Assembly (NCBI GenBank): GCA_027575765.1
Contig: JANBPT010001088.1
Span: 1-14,838 of the forward strand
Direction: 5' to 3'
From: Tieghemiomyces parasiticus
Taxonomy: Eukaryota > Kickxellomycota > Dimargaritomycetes > Dimargaritales > Dimargaritaceae
DNA: 14,838 bases
The position numbers were made by a program, and so were the translations under genes. The notes under the pieces were generated by a model that did no database searches, was not told where the DNA came from, and saw only the letters and a program-made list of their open reading frames with translations. Shown here piece after piece: positions 1 through 9,723 of the stretch (its first letter is position 1; every line of letters begins with the position of its first letter).

Positions 1-2
1 TT

Positions 3-74
3 GCCGAGTACCAGCGGGAGCTCGAGCAGGCTGCCGCCCAGCCCCTGCCCGACGATGATGACGACGATATGTAA
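3..74 (+). CDS. 3' end of an unidentified gene (partial)
   Basis: The window opens inside a reading frame that ends at the TAA at 72-74. The visible C-terminus is 23 residues, beginning A-E-Y-Q-R-E-L-E-Q and ending in a run of aspartates followed by methionine (LPDDDDDDM). The acidic tail and the AATAAA at 352-357 downstream support a real gene end. A charged tail after a Tyr-Gln segment faintly recalls beta-tubulin tails, but other nuclear or cytosolic proteins end this way too, and too little is visible to name it. The 5' part lies outside the window. Confidence 0.55.
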   Translation, partial: AEYQRELEQAAAQPLPDDDDDDM

Positions 75-881
75 TTCACCTTTTCCACCCGGCCTGAAAC
101 CGTTTGCCCATCATCGCACTCCCCGCTTCTCTCTTTTTCTACCTGCGCCGCCTCCGGCTGTCCTCTGCTTAGCTGCCTTGTGAGCACCCGACTGTCGCTT
201 TGACTCTTTGGTTCTAAGCGAAAGGCTGGTCGACAACAGGGTGGGGGGGGAACCCACAGACCGTGATGATGTGGCGGTTCCACCATTCCTTTTCTAACTC
301 CCTCTATTCTGATGCACTGGCCTTACTCCCCGCGCCCGCTTCTTTCCCCCAAATAAAACGCATTCCGTATCTTCCCCTTGGCCCCTTTAAGAGTACGCGC
401 ATGTTTTTGTTTGTACACCACACGAATAATCACATCAAAATTCCAATCGATCAACGTGTGACATAATTCGGAGCGTGTCAAACGGTGTGGGGTTTGAAGT
501 CGAGACGAAACCGAGTGGACGTGAGAAGCCGCTTCGCAAGCCCAATTGGTACCCATATGCCCGGGAACAGATGGACGCCTATAACCATCGTTCCTTGACC
601 TCGCAGCTCCCAAGTGGGGGGGGGGTTCACTCCTGGGGTAGTCAGATTTTAGAAGAATAAAGTCGCCCCTGCCCAGGCACGCTCTTCCCAGCCACTACCG
701 TCGAGCGGGTGCATTAGGTGTGTGTGTGTGCTAGATCCCAGACTCTTTGCTGAGCAGACACCATAACCATTTCTCTCCCTAGCCATCCATGTCAAGCCCT
801 TGCGACGTTACACCCGAAACCTCACCCCGGCGTTCCGTAGCATTCCCCGCGGCTCCCTACAATCTAACTTGACCTCGACCC
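75..881. other. Intergenic region: 3' UTR of the upstream gene and leader of the LYR gene
   Basis: No convincing gene is visible. The stretch holds two AATAAA signals (352-357, 656-661), a run of ten G (616-625), a short GT dinucleotide repeat (about 718-731) and a small upstream ATG at 788 whose frame closes before the LYR gene start. An open frame of 77 codons at 430-660 has a somewhat protein-like composition but no start, no good splice acceptor and no recognised family. Confidence 0.4.
352..357 (+). terminator. Probable polyadenylation signal of the upstream gene
   Basis: An exact AATAAA lies 278 nt after the stop codon at 74. A second AATAAA at 656-661 is a possible distal signal. This is seen in sequence only; no cleavage site is known. 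Confidence 0.4.
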
Positions 882-2435
882 ATGCTGTCACGGCCCGGCG
901 AATTCTTCCGGCACACGGTCAAGCACCGTTCAAATGTCCTGGGCCTCTACCGGGGCCTGCTCCGTTTGGCATACCGCCTGCCCGACAACGTCCAGGTGAC
1001 GTATGTACGAAACTGGACCCGCGAACGTTTCCGCTTCAACCGACACACCCAAGGTCACCGGCTGCTTGCCCGCTGCCAGGCCGAGGCTGATCAGGTACGT
1101 GTCCGCTCGGACAGTCCTCTATCGACCCTTACAGCAGGCCATCGTCTAACGGCCGAGGTTCCGTATCCCCCCTCCTAATAACAGCTTCCCTAGTACGCCA
1201 TCCACAATCACCGTTGCCTCCAAACTACTCTTGGACCAGGCACGCGAGCGACTGACCCGTGCTGTCCAGGGTGACCCGGCCGAGCGGCGGCTGATAAGCG
1301 ATCTTGCTTACGGTCGGTTCGGGCGCGTGTTTGATACGATCCAGCGGGTAAGTCGGACGCCACAGGCGAAACTGAAGGCCGTTCTCGCACCAATGGCCTG
1401 TCCCTGCTAGCCCTGATTCCCGCTACCACAAATGTGCGACTAACCCGCCGCCTTTCCCACTTGCTCCAAAATACCGCCCTCGGCGACGGTTATAAGATTA
1501 AGGCCCATCATGATCCGGTAAGCTAGCGCGGCTGCCCAACTGCTTGCTTAGCCTGAACCCCTTTTCTAGGGCTAAGCCTTGCAGCTCGGTTTGGCAGGCT
1601 GCCTCGCAGCCCTTTTCCTTCTTCTGACCTTGGATTATCTTACCCACTGTCCCTTCCAGTACTAACGTACCCCGCTTCCACGCCACTATCATTTCTGCTT
1701 CGACTTGGCCTACCCTAGCGCAAGTGGTGCCGCAACCTTGACCTCCGCTCGGGCCGCTCACGAAAGCGCGATCCGCACCCGGCCTATCGGATACCCATGG
1801 ATGTTCGGGTATTCACGCCGCCGGCGCGTGCTACCGGTACCGATCTGCTAGCCTTTGATCCGCCTCGTGTGCCGGCCCACCCCGTCATTTACGATTGCAT
1901 CACCAACTCGGGGTTTACCTTCAAGCGCATCCAGGGGATGCGCCAGCCCCGGCGACTGTCGGTTCGAATAAATAGGCACAACCTCCGTCTACAGGCTTTA
2001 GTCGACGCTCGTAAAACCTTTACCGACTTGTTGGACTATGCCCAGGACGAGGATGCGTGGCTTGCTTCAGTAGGCCAGACCGGCGGCTACGGTAGGTACC
2101 GGCTAAACGATGACGGGTCTGTGACCCAATGAGTCCCGCTCTTCGGCCCTCAACGGCAAATGAGGTCGTATCCTCACCCTAGCGAACTTGCCAACCCTCC
2201 CCTCCTTCGAGTGATAGACCCTCATGCTTTATTGACTCCCTCTTTTTTTTTAACGCTACCCTCAATCACCTTGCTCTTGATCACGGATGTTGTTTGATGC
2301 CCCAAAGAGACGACCAACGCCGAGCTGCTAGCATTAATTAACGAGTCGTTCAATAAGTTGAACGCCCAGTCGGTGGCCACGAGTAATGACTACATTATCT
2401 ACCGCGACCAACTCTACGGTGGTATTCTTGATTAG
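882..2435 (+). CDS. cup1: Cup1-like LYR-motif protein, probably mitochondrial (about 5 exons)
   Basis: Proposed exons are 882-1094, 1240-1347, an uncertain third ending at 1517, 1719-2091 and 2308-2435 (stop TAG 2433-2435), giving about 310 aa. The N-terminus carries the LYR signature (LGLYRGLLRLAYRLPD, residues 20-35) and then a basic helix (VRNWTRERFRFNRH), the layout of the Complex1_LYR fold. Joining CAG 1092-1094 to GCA 1240 gives ADQARERLTRAVQGD followed by LAYGRFGR, which matches the arrangement I remember for fungal Cup1-like proteins (fission yeast cup1, a mitochondrial LYR protein). The C-terminal part includes FKRIQGMRQPRRLS and ends QLYGGILD. LYR proteins typically bind acyl carrier protein and assist Fe-S or respiratory complex assembly; the exact role here is inferred. 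Donors are GTACGT, GTAAGT, GTAAGC and GTAGGT. The third exon has no usual acceptor in the required phase, and a direct 1347-to-1719 join is also in phase, so the middle of the protein is unsettled. Start chosen: first ATG in frame with the LYR motif. Confidence 0.75.
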
Positions 2436-2703
2436 CTCTCATAAGGAGTCATAGTTTGCCGCCCGGTATTAGTACCCATGGTATACCTGGGTCGGCCTAT
2501 GCAGCAGCTGGAGAAAACGCCCCGAACGCTCAATATCTGGTGAATTAGAAGGCGTCGGTCTACTTCGGCCCACTTTGCACTAGACTGAGGCCACCTCGTA
2601 TTCTTTGGAATCGAACTTCATGGTCCGCCTTGTAGGCAAACATTGTCTCCCTCCTTCCATCTACTTGCAAGCTCCAACCCTGAAGCTACCAGATGTCAGG
2701 GGA

Positions 2704-2709
2704 TTTATT
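2704..2709 (-). terminator. Probable polyadenylation signal of the PRP5 gene
   Basis: TTTATT on the plus strand reads AATAAA on the minus strand, 157 nt beyond the helicase stop codon at 2866-2868. Confidence 0.5.
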
Positions 2710-2734
2710 GCTACATCGACCTTTTTGCAAAGTT

Positions 2735-2740
2735 AATAAA
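2735..2740 (+). terminator. Probable polyadenylation signal of the LYR gene
   Basis: AATAAA on the plus strand, 300 nt after the TAG at 2433-2435, inside GTTAATAAAAC. It lies on the far side of the minus-strand signal at 2704-2709, so the two transcripts would overlap at their 3' ends. Confidence 0.45.
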
Positions 2741-2865
2741 ACCTGACAAGCATCCATTGCACACCGTTCAGAGAGTAGTTGCGGTATGATTCCACAGGCG
2801 CTCGATAAAGGTAGCACGCGGTGATCCAAAACGACTTCGGGTTAGCGTCTGCTGAGAAGGCTTTT

Positions 2866-5800
2866 CTAAAGGACAGAATAGCGGCCAACCGCCTCGCCAG
2901 GTCCGTTCTGAGCCTCGGCCTCCATGGCCTGGCGGGTGGCGTCGGCCAGGATCCGGCGGATTTCAGCCTGGGTCTGGTCGACGGCGAGTTGCGTTTGACC
3001 CTCAATAAACAGGTGGAGTTTGCGCTCGTCGTGCGGCCCCGTGGGCTGCTTACCCGGCGGGTAGTATGTCCCACGGGTGGTGAGGGAGGCCCCTGTCAGT
3101 TCTGTCAGTTGGTCAATCTGGCCCTTGCTTGTCACACGCCACCGCGCCTTGTTGGGGAAGTCGTTGATTTCAATCTCGGCCGTGTACAGCGGGGCATTGG
3201 TAGTTGTGGTTGATACGTCCCCATCCGGCTCGCTGGCCGTCCCGCGGCCCAGTTGGGCGTTAATCGCGGCCAGGATGTTTTGTGTCCGACCCTCGCTGCC
3301 GTTCTTTAGAGTCGCCTCAACCCGGGCCGCTGCTTCTTGAGCGGCCCGCACTGCGTCACTGATTACCTCCTGAGGTTCGGTACGGGCCGGCCGGGCCGGA
3401 GGTGGTGCCTCTGATGTCTCCGCAGTGGTGGCCGTGGTACCCGTTTCCTCATCGTCTACCTGGCCGTAGGCCTGCCGCTGCCGCTGCTGAGCCAGATCAC
3501 GATCCTTCTCCAGCTGCTCTAGGCCCTTACCACCGAACCCAGATCCGCTGAAGTGGGCTTCCCCGGTGGCCACCTTTTGGCGGAACCCCTCAGCCAGGGC
3601 CTGGACGGCCTCGGGTACGGGGGCGTCGCTCTGCCGCAGGGCCTTGACCACGTCGACCGCGTAGCGGTCCTGGGTGGGCAGCAAAAAGGTGTAGGCATCA
3701 CCGCGGCGCCCGGCGCGGCCGGTACGGCCCACACGGTGCACGTAGTCTTCTAAATGGTTAGGACAGTCATAATTGATGACCAGGTTGAGATTTTTCACGT
3801 CGAGGCCGCGGGCGGCCACCGACGTGGCCACCAGGATCCGCGTTACGCCGGTTTTGAAATCGGATACCGCCCCATCCCGGTCGGCCTGATCCTTGCCGCC
3901 GTGTAGTGACATACACGGGTAGCCCCGCCGCAGTAGTTCCCGCAGCAGCTGGTCGGCAGCCTCCTGGCGGTCCACGAAGATGAGGCAACGCGCGTCGGGC
4001 GCGTCGTCGCCCAGGGTGTGACCCAGAATCTCCAGTAGCCGGAAGGTCTTGGCCCGCTCATCGGGCACCACCTCTACGTGCTGAACCACGTCCGCGCACA
4101 CCACACTGCGCCCGCCCACCGTGATCTCCAGGGGCCGCCGTAGCACCTTCCGGGCCAGAGCCTCCATCTGCCGCGGGAAGGTGGCCGAGAAAAGTACGGT
4201 CTGACGGTCCGGCCGGATGTTATTGACGATCCGCATTACCTGGGGCTCGAACCCCATATCGAACATGCGATCCGCCTCGTCCAGGACCAGGTAGGTGACG
4301 CGTGATAGACTAAGCAGGCGGCCGGAGTTGGCGCACATAAGGTCGATCAAGCGCCCGGGGGTACACACTATGACCTCAGCCCCGCGTTTGACCTCCACGA
4401 TGTTTTCCTTAATGGGAGATCCCCCATAGGCGCAGAGGGCCCGAAGTCCCAGCGCCTTGGCGAACCACCGGCACTCGCGGTGAATTTGGACGGCCAGTTC
4501 GCGGGTCGGCGTCATTAGCAGGGCGATGGGGCCCTCCCCGGGTTCCAGCGGCCGCTGGGCCTTGATATGGCGGAACATGGGGAGGATAAAGGCCAGGGTT
4601 TTACCGCTGCCCGTCTTGGCAACACCAATGACATCGCGGCCGGCCAGTACGGCCGGGATGGCCTGGGCCTGGATGGGTGTCGGTGAGGAGAATTCGAGTT
4701 TTTTGATGATTTCGGTGCTGCCAGAGGTGGTGGTAAGTGAGTAAGGGAGGTCCCGAAAAAGATGAAGTAGGGTAAAGGTTAACCACTAGTACATTAGAGC
4801 CGCCGATAGCTGGAGGGGGGGGGTGAGGCAAGACAGTCGGGCCGCTTGGCAAAAATAAACAATGCCCAGTGGGTTCCAATGAGTCAGGCAAAGCGGCGCC
4901 CGCTGGGTCGGAAAATTAGGACTTACCAGCGTGCGGGAAGGCCCATCTGGGTCCACTTGCGCACAGGTTTGGGACAATCCACGCCACGGATTTTGATACC
5001 GTCCAGCTGGACGCGAAGGGCATCCACTTCGCTCGGATCTAGGGACCGCAGTTCGGCGGGCTCGATGAAAAAGTCCTTCTGGAACGGCGCGTAGGCCATT
5101 TGGCGGTGGTCGACCACAACCAACTCCTTCTTCTTGGCCCGACGGGCCGCCAAGCTAGGGTAAGATAGAGAGGGGGGCGGCGGGCAGACAAGTGGCAAGA
5201 AAGGCCAATGAAGTTAGACTCGACTCAAAGTTGCCTATAACGACTACCAGGCCCATCTGCACTTGGCCTGGCGCGCGGTTGCTGGGAAACACTTACGCAA
5301 TGAGGTCGGCGTTGGGGTCGGTAGTGGCGTTGGTATCGGATTCACCGTCGGAATCAAGGGCGGCCGCTTCCGCCAGGGTCGACGCGGAAGTCTCGGCTAG
5401 CGAGGTGCCGGCTGGCGGTGAGGATGGGGACGGCCGGGACTTGGATGTGATCTGCTGTACCTCCTGGTTGACATCAGCCATGAAGGCGTCAAGACTGTCC
5501 TCAGTCGGATCGCCCGGGACAGGATTGGTCTCGATTATGTTCTCACCATCCTCCCCCGCTGTCATGTTGGACAGCGGCGGTAGCGGTATCAGACGGGTCC
5601 GTTTCTTCTGCGGTTCGTCAGCATCATCTGCCGCGCCAGCCCCGAAGGCTGTAAGTGGGCGAGAACCCGGTCGATTGCCGCGCCTCAACGCCACCCGGCC
5701 GCCTGACGCAGTCAAGTGGAACGAGGTGGGTTTGCGCAGGGGGGTCAACGTAGCGGGCCCGGGCGCGGGGGCCGGCTGGGCGGTAGACGAGGCCGCGGTG

Positions 5801-5964
5801 GGTACGGGCGGGGTGGGTCCGGGCGGGGTTGGCTTTTCTTCAGCGGCCGGGGTAGCGGCCGCCGACCGCTCCCGGCGCCACCGCTCGAGGCGCTCGCGCC
5901 GGATGCGCTGTTTTTCCTCTTGAGACATTGTTGAAGCTGGCGGGGCGCTAGGTTCGGTCGACAT
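2866..5964 (-). CDS. PRP5: Pre-mRNA-processing ATP-dependent RNA helicase Prp5 / DDX46
   Basis: This DEAD-box ATPase helps U2 snRNP bind the intron branch site during pre-spliceosome formation in the nucleus. Exons (minus) are 5964-5297, 5154-4927 and 4717-2866; both introns are phase 2 with GTAAGT donors, and the joined frame gives 915 aa. Visible motifs: Q motif PTPIQ with Gln315; motif I AKTGSGKT (332-339); PTRELA (369-374); TPGR (418-421); DEAD (445-448); SAT (476-478); ARGLD (601-605); HRVGRTGR (626-633). The stretch DEADRMFDMGFEPQVMRIV and the C-terminal domain (EINDFPNKARWRVTSK, then RGTYYPPGKQP, ending GRYSVL) match the Prp5/DDX46 subfamily rather than other DEAD-box proteins. The N-terminus has a basic KQRIRRERLERWRRER segment (18-33) and an Ala/Pro-rich stretch, but not the long RS domain of the human protein. 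The U1/U2-contact DPLD motif reads DSLDAFM (156-162). An in-frame ATG at 5928 is an alternative start. Confidence 0.95.
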
Positions 5965-6947
5965 GATCAGATGCGGTGTGACGGTTGAGAGTGGCAGGGA
6001 GCCCGGAGGCAAGCCGTTCGAATTGGCAAGCTAGGATAGGTATTGACAAGAGGAGATTCAGTGGCGCTGGGACCGTTGAGTCCTGGATGCGAGTGAAAGC
6101 CGCCGGTAAGGAGCGGAGGCGAAGTGGCTATGTGGTGGGAGCAGAAAAAGGGACGGCCGGCGGACTGCAGAGGGCATTCCGGGGACTAATGTTAACTATA
6201 AATAGCATCGACGAGCGAAAAGGTAGAGCCCAAGTTAAGCCTTTCACTTCCGAACCGTCGGCGCGTGGAATCAAGTTGGCGGCGCGTATATGGCAGGGCA
6301 CATGGGTCTCTATGGCCTGGCGAGACCTGCCTACCTTGGCAGCACCGTCCGCCACAGGCATAGCGCGCAGGCCGTGAGGATGGTGGTTATCGTCTAGAGG
6401 ACCATCCTGGATGGCGCTAAGGTAAAAAAATATCTACCGACCATGGCCCTGCGTTGTGACCAGCAGCCCTCCCCCCTTTCTTCTCACTTAGCTTGTACCA
6501 GACTCTCCAGCTCCATGCACCACTTCTCCTCCCGGGCAGACGCATACACCCTCTCCTCCCGTCGTCTACAGGTGGCTGCCAACCCCTCTCGACCATCTGT
6601 CCCTCGCCTTGATTTATTTCTCATCACCTAAAACCGCTGCCATCCGTTTCACGCTACTCGCTTTACTTTGACTACCATAGCTCGGTCCCTCACCACCTGT
6701 TTGAACCCCTCGTCTCCCCACCATCGTTATCAGGCCTACAGCGCCTTTGCACCTCCCCTTATTACTACCTACTGCGCCACCCCTGACCCTCAGCTCTAGC
6801 GTCCCACATTCTCTAAACGTCGCCATCCACTCTAACCGTTCTCCAACGGCCGCCCATCGCTAGCTTTCAACCGCACTATACCTGGCCAATACCCCACCAC
6901 TTTTTCAGATTTTGACCCATCGAACACTCAATTCTCTGTTCGACACC
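5965..6947. promoter_or_regulatory. Shared upstream region of divergent PRP5 and PP4c genes
   Basis: These 983 nt separate the two start codons and should carry both promoters. The half next to the PP4c gene (about 6460-6947) is pyrimidine-rich on the plus strand, as expected for a leader. ATGs within it, such as the one at 6443 (62 codons, GACCATGG context), could act as upstream ORFs if the leader is long. I see no convincing gene here. Confidence 0.55.
6197..6204. promoter_or_regulatory. TATA box (TATAAATA)
   Basis: TATAAATA on the plus strand reads TATTTATA on the minus strand, so it could serve either direction. It lies 233 nt upstream of the PRP5 ATG and 744 nt upstream of the PP4c ATG. 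The shorter distance favours PRP5, while the better plus-strand consensus favours PP4c with a long leader. Confidence 0.4.
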
Positions 6948-8720
6948 ATGGGCACGAGCGACCTGGACAGGTAAGGTACCTGGGATCCCCCCCCCTAACG
7001 GGCCCGTAGCCCTGGTTCCTACCTGGTGCTGTTCTGGGACGGGTACTTCATTCGCTGTACCAGATTCGCACCAGCTTGAAGTTGAGGAGGACTCACTCCA
7101 CCGAGCTCCCAGAGCGTGCCTTGCCAGCACTGACCAGCCTTATCCATCTGCCCATCCCCTCTCTCCAATGCTATGCCCGCTCCTATATTTTCAACAGACA
7201 AATCCAGCTGCTGCGTAACTGCGAGATTATTACGGAGGCTGAGGTCAAGGAACTCTGCTACAAGGCCCGTGAAATTCTTATTGAGGAGAGCAACGTCCAG
7301 CAGGTTGATGCCCCCGTCACGGTAAGCCATACCTTCCTGCTGTCGCCCTCGCTTTTTACTCGGCCAGGGCGCCCGGCATGCCAATCTACGGAGCCCATCC
7401 TACCAGACAGACGACGCGGTTTCGGGCCATCCCTACCCTCTGCGCATTTATGTGTCTAATCACCCCCTCCTCCCATCCCAAGCCTCTATCACGGCCATGC
7501 AGATATGCGGTGACATTCACGGCCAGTTCTATGACCTCAAGGAGCTGTTCAAAGTGGGCGGCGAGTGCCCCGATACCAACTACCTCTTCATGGGTAAGTC
7601 CGACGGCACTGCGTTTCGTGTCATATCTACCTTTTTTTCTCCCCTCGGCTACTGAGTCCCTTCGCCCAGCTAACCCGTCCTCCTGGCACCCAATTCTTCT
7701 ACCCCTCGACGCACCATTTCCCCCTTTTTCCGCCCTCCCTCCTACCAGGCGATTTTGTAGATCGTGGTTACTACAGTGTCGAGACGTTCCTCCTCCTCTT
7801 GGCCCTCAAGGTAAGTCGACAGCAGAGAAGGATCCCGCCAGGACCCTGTCATTGTTACATGTTGCACACCATAGGCTCTGAAGTGTCTATCGGGGGCCGT
7901 GACCATCCACACAAATAGCCACTCTCTGATCCCATCGGGACCATGTACCGTCTTTGAACCACCCCCTCTGTTACGATGCCCTTCCAGGTACGGTACCCGG
8001 ACCGGATAACTCTGATTCGGGGTAACCACGAGTCCCGTCAGATCACGCAGGTTTACGGCTTCTACGACGAGTGTCTACGCAAGTACGGTTCGGCCAACGT
8101 CTGGCGGTACTGCTGCGAAATCTTTGACTACCTCAGCCTGGCAGCCATCATTGGCGACAAGATCTTTTGCGTCCACGGCGGCCTATCGCCCACCATCACC
8201 ACGGTCGACCAAATCCGCACCATCGACCGCAAGCAGGAAGTGCCGCATACCGGTGGCATGTGTGACCTGCTCTGGTCTGACCCGGACAGTAAGTGGAGGC
8301 CTCCGACCCACCCTCCCTTCACAAGCCACTTGCAAACCACACCACCAAACTCACCTTATTCGTCTATCACCCATCCTGCCGACCCGCAATCACCTTTTAG
8401 ATGTCGAAACCTGGGGCGTCAGTCCACGAGGTGCCGGCTACCTTTTCGGCTCCCAGGTCGTACAGAGCTTCCTCCAGACCAACGGGCTAGACATGATTGC
8501 CCGCGCCCACCAGCTTGTTATGGAGGGCTACAAGCGTATGTTTGACGACCGGATCGTGACGGTATGGTCCGCCCCCAACTACTGTTACCGCTGTGGTAAC
8601 GTAGCCGCCATCCTAGAATTTGACGAGCACCTCGCGCAGGATTTCAAAATCTTTGAGGCCGCATCTCAAGAGAACCGGGGCGTGCCTTCCAAACGGCCCG
8701 CACCAGACTATTTTCTGTAA
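6948..8720 (+). CDS. PPH3: Serine/threonine protein phosphatase 4 catalytic subunit (PP4c)
   Basis: This PPP-family phosphatase works with R2/R3-type subunits (Psy2/Psy4 in yeast), for example in reversing DNA-damage phosphorylation. Exons are 6948-6970, 7198-7321, 7503-7593, 7749-7810, 7988-8288 and 8401-8720. All phases agree and give 306 aa, one less than human PPP4C. The start MGTSDLDR resembles PP4c (MGxISDLDR), and CDHG-type metal-site motifs are present: GDIHG (52-56), GDFVDRG (80-86) and RGNHE (111-115), with ligands D53, H55, D81, N113, H163 and H237. PP4c-like stretches include ETNRG-type residues near the end and FDEHL; the tail PDYFL ends in the Leu that PP2A-family enzymes carboxymethylate. 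The first exon has only 23 nt and is easily missed. Start context CACCATGG is ideal. Yeast PP2A and PP6 are close relatives, but the [17 protein letters not shown] region and the length favour PP4. Confidence 0.95.
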
Positions 8721-8873
8721 AGCCAGATGCGAGGCAACCAGTACCGGCAACTCGGCTCGAGGCACGCGTGCAAGGCTTTTTTCTCCCTTTGTACTGGTTT
8801 GTATTCTAGTCGCCGTCCCCACCCGTCGTCTACATGGCACGGCAAACCCTTGTTGACTAGTTGCCGTCCGGTT

Positions 8874-8879
8874 AATAAA
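8874..8879 (+). terminator. Polyadenylation signal of the PP4c gene
   Basis: AATAAA occurs 153 nt after the TAA at 8718-8720, in the context GTTAATAAAATATG. Confidence 0.6.
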
Positions 8880-8917
8880 ATATGTCACAGTAAATGATGA
8901 TTGTTAACGACAGCAAG

Positions 8918-8933
8918 CCCCCCCCCCCCCCCC
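8918..8933 (+). repeat. Poly-C tract (16 C)
   Basis: Sixteen consecutive C residues follow the PP4c poly(A) signal by about 38 nt. On the other strand this is a G run able to stack. It is the longest of several G/C homopolymers in the window, all of them in non-coding positions. Confidence 0.9.
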
Positions 8934-8947
8934 TCCATGGGGTTTAG

Positions 8948-9043
8948 GTATTTTCTTACCTGAAGGCTACTGCCATCGGTAGCGATGTCAACCAGCGGGC
9001 CTTGCCCATCATCCACCCAGCCTTGGGTATCTTTGGCGCACCG
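8948..9043 (+). other. Protein-like open segment between TAG and GTAGGT (possible exon)
   Basis: Thirty-two codons run without a stop from just after TTTAG (acceptor-like, ends 8947) to just before GTAGGT (donor-like, 9044). The frame reads VFSYLKATAIGSDVNQ and then RALPIIHPALGIFGAP. No family is recognised. The opposite strand offers a competing exon end with the donor GTAAGA at about 8958, so even the strand is uncertain. A hydrophobic open segment, TVLHPIVVILVIFTMTLRAQ (9176-9235), follows a CACAG acceptor but is in the wrong phase to join simply. Confidence 0.2.
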
Positions 9044-9723
9044 GTAGGTCGGAGGCGACGCTTAACCAGGTATAAATCTGAGTATAAGGCCTGACAGGCC
9101 CACGCTCCCGCCAACACTGTTGCCCCTGCCCAATTCTCTCTTCTGTTGTCGGAATATTCATGCTGCCGTCACAGTACGGTACTTCACCCTATTGTTGTCA
9201 TTCTGGTTATTTTTACCATGACTCTTAGGGCGCAGGTAGGCGAATTCCGAGGGCAGCACAAGCCGAAGGCAGGACTAACGTTCGCCCTGTCCTCCCATAT
9301 AGCAGTGTAGCCGGCAGTGAGGTAGAAGGGCTTTTGTCCTTCCAATCTATTGTGGCTGTGGCATTAAGTTTTTCTGCCTTTTCCCTGGTCCCCACCCCCT
9401 CCCGCGTTTTGGCCCTTCCGCGCTCCTAACCGGCTTACTAACGGCGGCGTCCCGTTACGCCAAGCCCCGCCCCCACTCCATTTGTACATCTTATCGTCCA
9501 ATATATTTTTTTATATTGGTGGCCACTACTGAGCCTTGCGCCGTCCTATTCATCATCACTACCGGTAACCCGCCCGTCGTCTCCACTCCCCCCCTCGCCT
9601 GCCAGCCTTGCGCCTACGATTGCCCACATCGGCGACCGGCCGCCCATTACTCCTCCCACTCTCCACCACCATCCATCCTCCTACCACCCTCTTGCCACCC
9701 GATCGTGCCCGCCCCGCATCGCC
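9044..9723. promoter_or_regulatory. Upstream region and leader of the SFT2 gene
   Basis: No firm gene is visible. A TATAAA at 9071-9076 is far (648 nt) from the SFT2 start and may belong to another transcript or to none. From about 9530 to 9723 the plus strand is strongly C/T-rich, like the leader of the PP4c gene. Confidence 0.45.
9498..9519. promoter_or_regulatory. CCAAT/ATTGG inverted repeat with AT-rich core
   Basis: The arms CCAATAT (9498-9504) and ATATTGG (9513-9519) are perfect reverse complements around an 8-nt A/T spacer. Each arm contains a CCAAT box, the site of the HAP/NF-Y complex, and the core could serve as a TATA-like element. It lies 205 nt upstream of the SFT2 ATG, a normal promoter distance. 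Confidence 0.5.

Larger units (their letters stand above)
2436..2865. other. Convergent 3' intergenic region
   Basis: This 430-nt stretch separates the stop codons of two genes facing each other. It holds AATAAA on each strand about 30 nt apart. Short open frames occur, for example around 2478-2540, but none has gene-like support. Confidence 0.5.

Noticed and set aside
430..660. Open frame of 77 codons containing KPNWYPYAREQMDAYNHRSL
   Set aside because: It has no ATG start or good acceptor, competes with an open frame on the other strand and matches no family I know. Open frames of this length are expected by chance here.
2606..2620. tRNA T-arm-like GGAATCGAACTTC
   Set aside because: The flanking bases do not pair to form a 5-bp T stem, and no anticodon or D arm is found at the right distances.
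5192..5923. Plus-strand open frame of 243 codons
   Set aside because: It mirrors the Ala/Pro/Ser-rich first exon of PRP5 and crosses its first intron. Its Gly/Ala/Arg-rich content is a shadow of that GC-rich exon.
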